Source: Solirubrobacteraceae bacterium (GTDB taxonomy: Bacteria > Actinomycetota > Thermoleophilia > Solirubrobacterales > Solirubrobacteraceae). Taken from it: DNA of 60,616 bases. Below are positions 58,477 through 60,616 of this stretch, one piece after another. The stretch spans positions 1 through 60,616 of the forward strand of contig JAGIBJ010000048.1 of NCBI GenBank assembly GCA_017744415.1. The letters are read 5' to 3'. The stretch's first letter is position 1; the number at the start of each line of letters is the position of its first letter. The notes beneath the pieces are model-generated. The model had not been told where the DNA came from, ran no database searches, and saw only the letters and a program-made list of their open reading frames with translations. Position numbers and translations under genes: made by a program.

Positions 58477-59868
58477 TCAGGTGGCCGACGGATCCGGCGC
58501 GCGGCGCGGCCGGGTGGCCGAGCGGGCGCGCTCGACGAGGAAGTCGGCGGTGCGCACGACCTCGGCCGAGAGTTCGTCGACATCCGGGATCGTGATCGGA
58601 TCGGCGGTGAGGCCGACGCGGATCGCGCCACCGTAGGAGACGGCTGCGGCGGCCAGGCCACGCTCACCCGTGAGCGGCATGATCGGGAAGACGGCGAGGA
58701 GCGGGCGGTCGAGGAGTTGACGCGTCTCGCGCGGGCCCGGGACGTTCGCGATGAGGATCGAGCGGCCGTCGCCGCTGGCGGCGAGGCGCGTGGCATCGGC
58801 GAGCACCGTCGGCGCGGCAAAGCGGTACATGCGGGCGATCTCGTCGGCCCCGAGGGCGTCGCCGGATTCGACGGCGCGGGCGGTCGCGGCCTGCACCGCG
58901 CGCAGCGACTCGACGGGATCGGCGCGGTGGAGCGGGAGTGGCATCTCGATCGGATCCAGGCGCACGCCGCCGTCATCGCCGCGCTTGGCGATCGGGACGA
59001 GGGCGCTCACCGACAGGCCATGCGCGCGCAGGCCCTGGGCGTGGCGCCAGCGACGCACGCCGCCGGCGATCGAGGCGACGACCGCATCGTGGATCGTGCC
59101 GCCGAAACGATCACGCACGACGCGCAACTCGGAGAGGGGAAGGGTGACCGTGGAGAACGCGCGCTGCTGGCCGCCGCTGCTGTCGAGCGGCTTGTCTTCG
59201 CGGCCGCGGCGCACGGCCGTCTCGACGATCCCGGAGCCGACGTGCTTGGCGACGTTGGCGGCGAGGTGCGTCGGCTTACGGGCGACGGCGGCTGCCGAGA
59301 GCGGTGCCTGGAAGAAGCGGTTGGCGAGGCTGCCGGCACCCATCGCGGCGAGCTGGGCATCCGACGGGGCGGGGCGGGGCAGCCAGCGCAGCGCCTCCTG
59401 CGAAGGACGGTCGGCGAAGAGCGCGGTGACGAGGTCGACGCCGATGCCCTTCTCCACGAGCGCGTACGAGGTCTTCGCGAGGATCGCGAAGTGGCCGCGT
59501 GCGAGGCCCTCGATGATCCACAGCTCCCACAGCGGCTTCGTCACATCCAGCGGCGTCGAGAGGATGCGCGCGACGTTGCGCTCGAGCAGCTCGTCGGTGC
59601 CGGGGCGGGGCAGCGCGGAGCGGCGCAGGTGGTAGTCGAGGTTGAAGGTCGGGTCGTCGATCCAGCGCAGCGGACCGATCGGCGGGTCGACGACGCGCTG
59701 GCGCGTGCGCGGCGAGGCGGAGAGCCGGGCGCGCACGTGGGCGCGGAGCTCGTCGGCGGTCGGCGGCGGGCCGTCGAAGATCAGGAGCGTGCCGACGTGC
59801 AGGCGTCCGGCGTCTCCGCGCTTGAACAGCGCGGCGTCGTTGCGTTCGAGCTCGTCGGCGTACCCCAT
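58477..59868 (-). CDS. WS/DGAT-like protein with degenerate active site
   Basis: 463 residues with the whole WS/DGAT scaffold: KPLWELWIIEGL, GTIHDAVVASIAGGVRRW, SALVPIAKR and ILIANVPGPRETRQLL. Where the catalytic HHxxxDG belongs, it reads AKTSYALVEKGIGVDL: S134 and Y135 replace the two histidines, E139 replaces Asp and K140 replaces Gly. The sequence is otherwise uninterrupted, so it is not a decaying pseudogene. It probably lacks acyltransferase activity and may bind lipid or the active paralogue (inference). Confidence 0.88.
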   Translation of the reverse strand: MGYADELERNDAALFKRGDAGRLHVGTLLIFDGPPPTADELRAHVRARLSASPRTRQRVVDPPIGPLRWIDDPTFNLDYHLRRSALPRPGTDELLERNVARILSTPLDVTKPLWELWIIEGLARGHFAILAKTSYALVEKGIGVDLVTALFADRPSQEALRWLPRPAPSDAQLAAMGAGSLANRFFQAPLSAAAVARKPTHLAANVAKHVGSGIVETAVRRGREDKPLDSSGGQQRAFSTVTLPLSELRVVRDRFGGTIHDAVVASIAGGVRRWRHAQGLRAHGLSVSALVPIAKRGDDGGVRLDPIEMPLPLHRADPVESLRAVQAATARAVESGDALGADEIARMYRFAAPTVLADATRLAASGDGRSILIANVPGPRETRQLLDRPLLAVFPIMPLTGERGLAAAAVSYGGAIRVGLTADPITIPDVDELSAEVVRTADFLVERARSATRPRRAPDPSAT

Positions 59869-59965
59869 GTGCTGGCGCGAGTCTAGACTCCCCGGCCGTG
59901 CCGAGCCACGACTGCATGCGTCCCGTCGCCGACTTCGGCGCGCCGAGTGCGCGCGAGCGCGCCTG

Positions 59966-60466
59966 ATGCGGGCGCTGATCGTCGGTGGTGGCGGGCGCGG
60001 GCTCGCCCTCGCCGAGCAGTTGCGCGCCCGCGGTGACGCCGCTCGCGTCGTCACCCGCAAGCCCGAGCGCCGCGCGGAGATCGAGGCCGTCGGCGCCGAA
60101 TACCTCGACGGGGATCCCGACCGCATCGGCACGCTCCGCTACGCCTGCGAGAACGTGACGATCCTCGTGTGGGCGCTCGCCACGGCCACCGGCGACGACC
60201 TCGAGAAGATCGACGCCCTCCATGGCTCGCGACTGCAGATGATGCTCGAGCGCACGATCGACACGACCGTGCGCGGCGTGATCTATGAGGCCCGCGGCAC
60301 GCTCCCGGGCGACACGCTCGCGCGCGGCCGCGAGGTGATCGAGCGGATGTGCCGCAAGAACGAGATCCCGTTCACGTTCCTAGAGGCCGACCCGGCCGAC
60401 ACCGCCGCCTGGGTAGACGCCGCCGACGACGCCATCGCGGGGCTGCTCGCGATGGATCGCGGGTAG
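59966..60466 (+). CDS. Rossmann-fold NAD(P)-binding protein
   Basis: 166 residues starting [20 protein letters not shown], the dinucleotide-binding motif, with [20 protein letters not shown] and [19 protein letters not shown] following. It is a short NmrA/NAD-dependent epimerase-like fold without visible catalytic Tyr-Lys. It is followed after 11 nt by the ABC transporter gene. No function is assigned. Confidence 0.82.
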   Translation: MRALIVGGGGRGLALAEQLRARGDAARVVTRKPERRAEIEAVGAEYLDGDPDRIGTLRYACENVTILVWALATATGDDLEKIDALHGSRLQMMLERTIDTTVRGVIYEARGTLPGDTLARGREVIERMCRKNEIPFTFLEADPADTAAWVDAADDAIAGLLAMDRG

Positions 60467-60469
60467 GCT
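60464..60469 (+). promoter_or_regulatory. TAGGCT -10-like box for the ABC gene
   Basis: 8 nt before GTG 60478; its TAG is also the stop of the Rossmann-fold gene. Confidence 0.45.
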
Positions 60470-60477
60470 CCCCCGCC

Positions 60478-60616
60478 GTGCCAGCGACCACCGAGCCCGT
60501 CATCGAGGTCCGAGGCCTGCGCAAGCGGTTCGGTGACTTCGAAGCCGTCCGCGGGCTCGACCTCACCGTCCACGCCGGTGAGGTGCTCGCGATCCTCGGC
60601 CCGAACGGCGCCGGCA
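60478..60616 (+). CDS. ABC transporter ATP-binding protein (N-terminal part, runs off window)
   Basis: The first 46 codons from GTG 60478. [20 protein letters not shown] and the beginning of Walker A (LGPNGAG) are typical of drug- or lipid-export ATPases (DrrA/CcmA-type). The membrane partner would lie beyond the window. Confidence 0.85.
   Translation, partial: MPATTEPVIEVRGLRKRFGDFEAVRGLDLTVHAGEVLAILGPNGAG

Noticed and set aside
57214..59886. 890-codon plus-strand ORF
   Set aside because: Antisense to ilvD and the second WS/DGAT gene.
1..60616. tRNA, rRNA or CRISPR arrays
   Set aside because: No T-loop/acceptor pattern, conserved rRNA segment or evenly spaced direct repeats were found by eye; a tRNA scan could still reveal one.

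Overview
The window is very GC-rich, gene-dense actinobacterial DNA. Several traits point to the Thermoleophilia/Solirubrobacterales branch: paired WS/DGAT acyltransferases, the CysO-CysM-Mec cysteine pathway with a MoeZ-like activator, GuaB3 next to guaA, an actinobacterial-style cox cluster, and many promoters placed directly on the start codon. This placement is an inference; no rRNA or tRNA gene is visible to anchor it. No CRISPR array, insertion sequence or prophage is visible. Most of the window looks like core chromosome.

Left part (1-14 kb): a partial Ala/Pro-rich ORF runs off the left edge. It is followed by a sigma factor fused to an anti-sigma-like zinc finger and a membrane segment, with a Cys-rich 37-codon ORF and a coupled hypothetical gene behind it. 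Then come a MIP18/DUF59 protein, a WS/DGAT acyltransferase with an intact active site, an M28 peptidase, ispH, a metallophosphoesterase, a thioredoxin-fold protein without redox cysteines, secreted and membrane proteins, a Sco-type copper chaperone, and a NarL-type two-component pair.

14-25 kb: an almost complete protein-thiocarboxylate cysteine pathway (rhodanese-ThiF activator, CysO, CysM, Mec), with tatA inserted between cysM and mec. It is followed by DUF2007 and DUF1802 genes, a zinc-finger orphan, nadB coupled to a disordered zinc-ribbon protein, a glycosyltransferase, a Flp-type prepilin and rdgB.

25-44 kb: housekeeping operons. These are pyrF-dacA-pfkB (stop/start overlaps), guaB3-guaA, rplM-rpsI-glmM-glmS, nnrE/D, alr-cca and a HIT protein. 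Together they cover pyrimidine and purine synthesis, cell-wall precursors (GlmM, GlmS, Alr, DacA), ribosomal proteins and tRNA repair.

44-61 kb: a run of minus-strand genes (MBL-fold enzyme, secreted protein, lipoprotein, zinc ribbon, minimal AraC regulator), a CBS protein, and a cytochrome oxidase cluster (ctaC-ctaD-ctaB plus two small membrane proteins). After that come trxB, an AbiEi/DUF559 gene flanked by a repeated hairpin, yaaA, ilvD, a second WS/DGAT whose catalytic motif is destroyed, and the start of an ABC transporter.

The most unusual signals are non-coding. (1) A 57-nt hairpin occurs twice around the DUF559 gene, with an identical 11-nt loop and a compensatory base-pair change. 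(2) Three large inverted repeats of about 100-117 nt lie 9-44 nt downstream of guaA, trxB and ilvD. (3) At 15 gene starts a TAnnnT box ends 6-8 nt before the start codon, which suggests widespread leaderless transcription.
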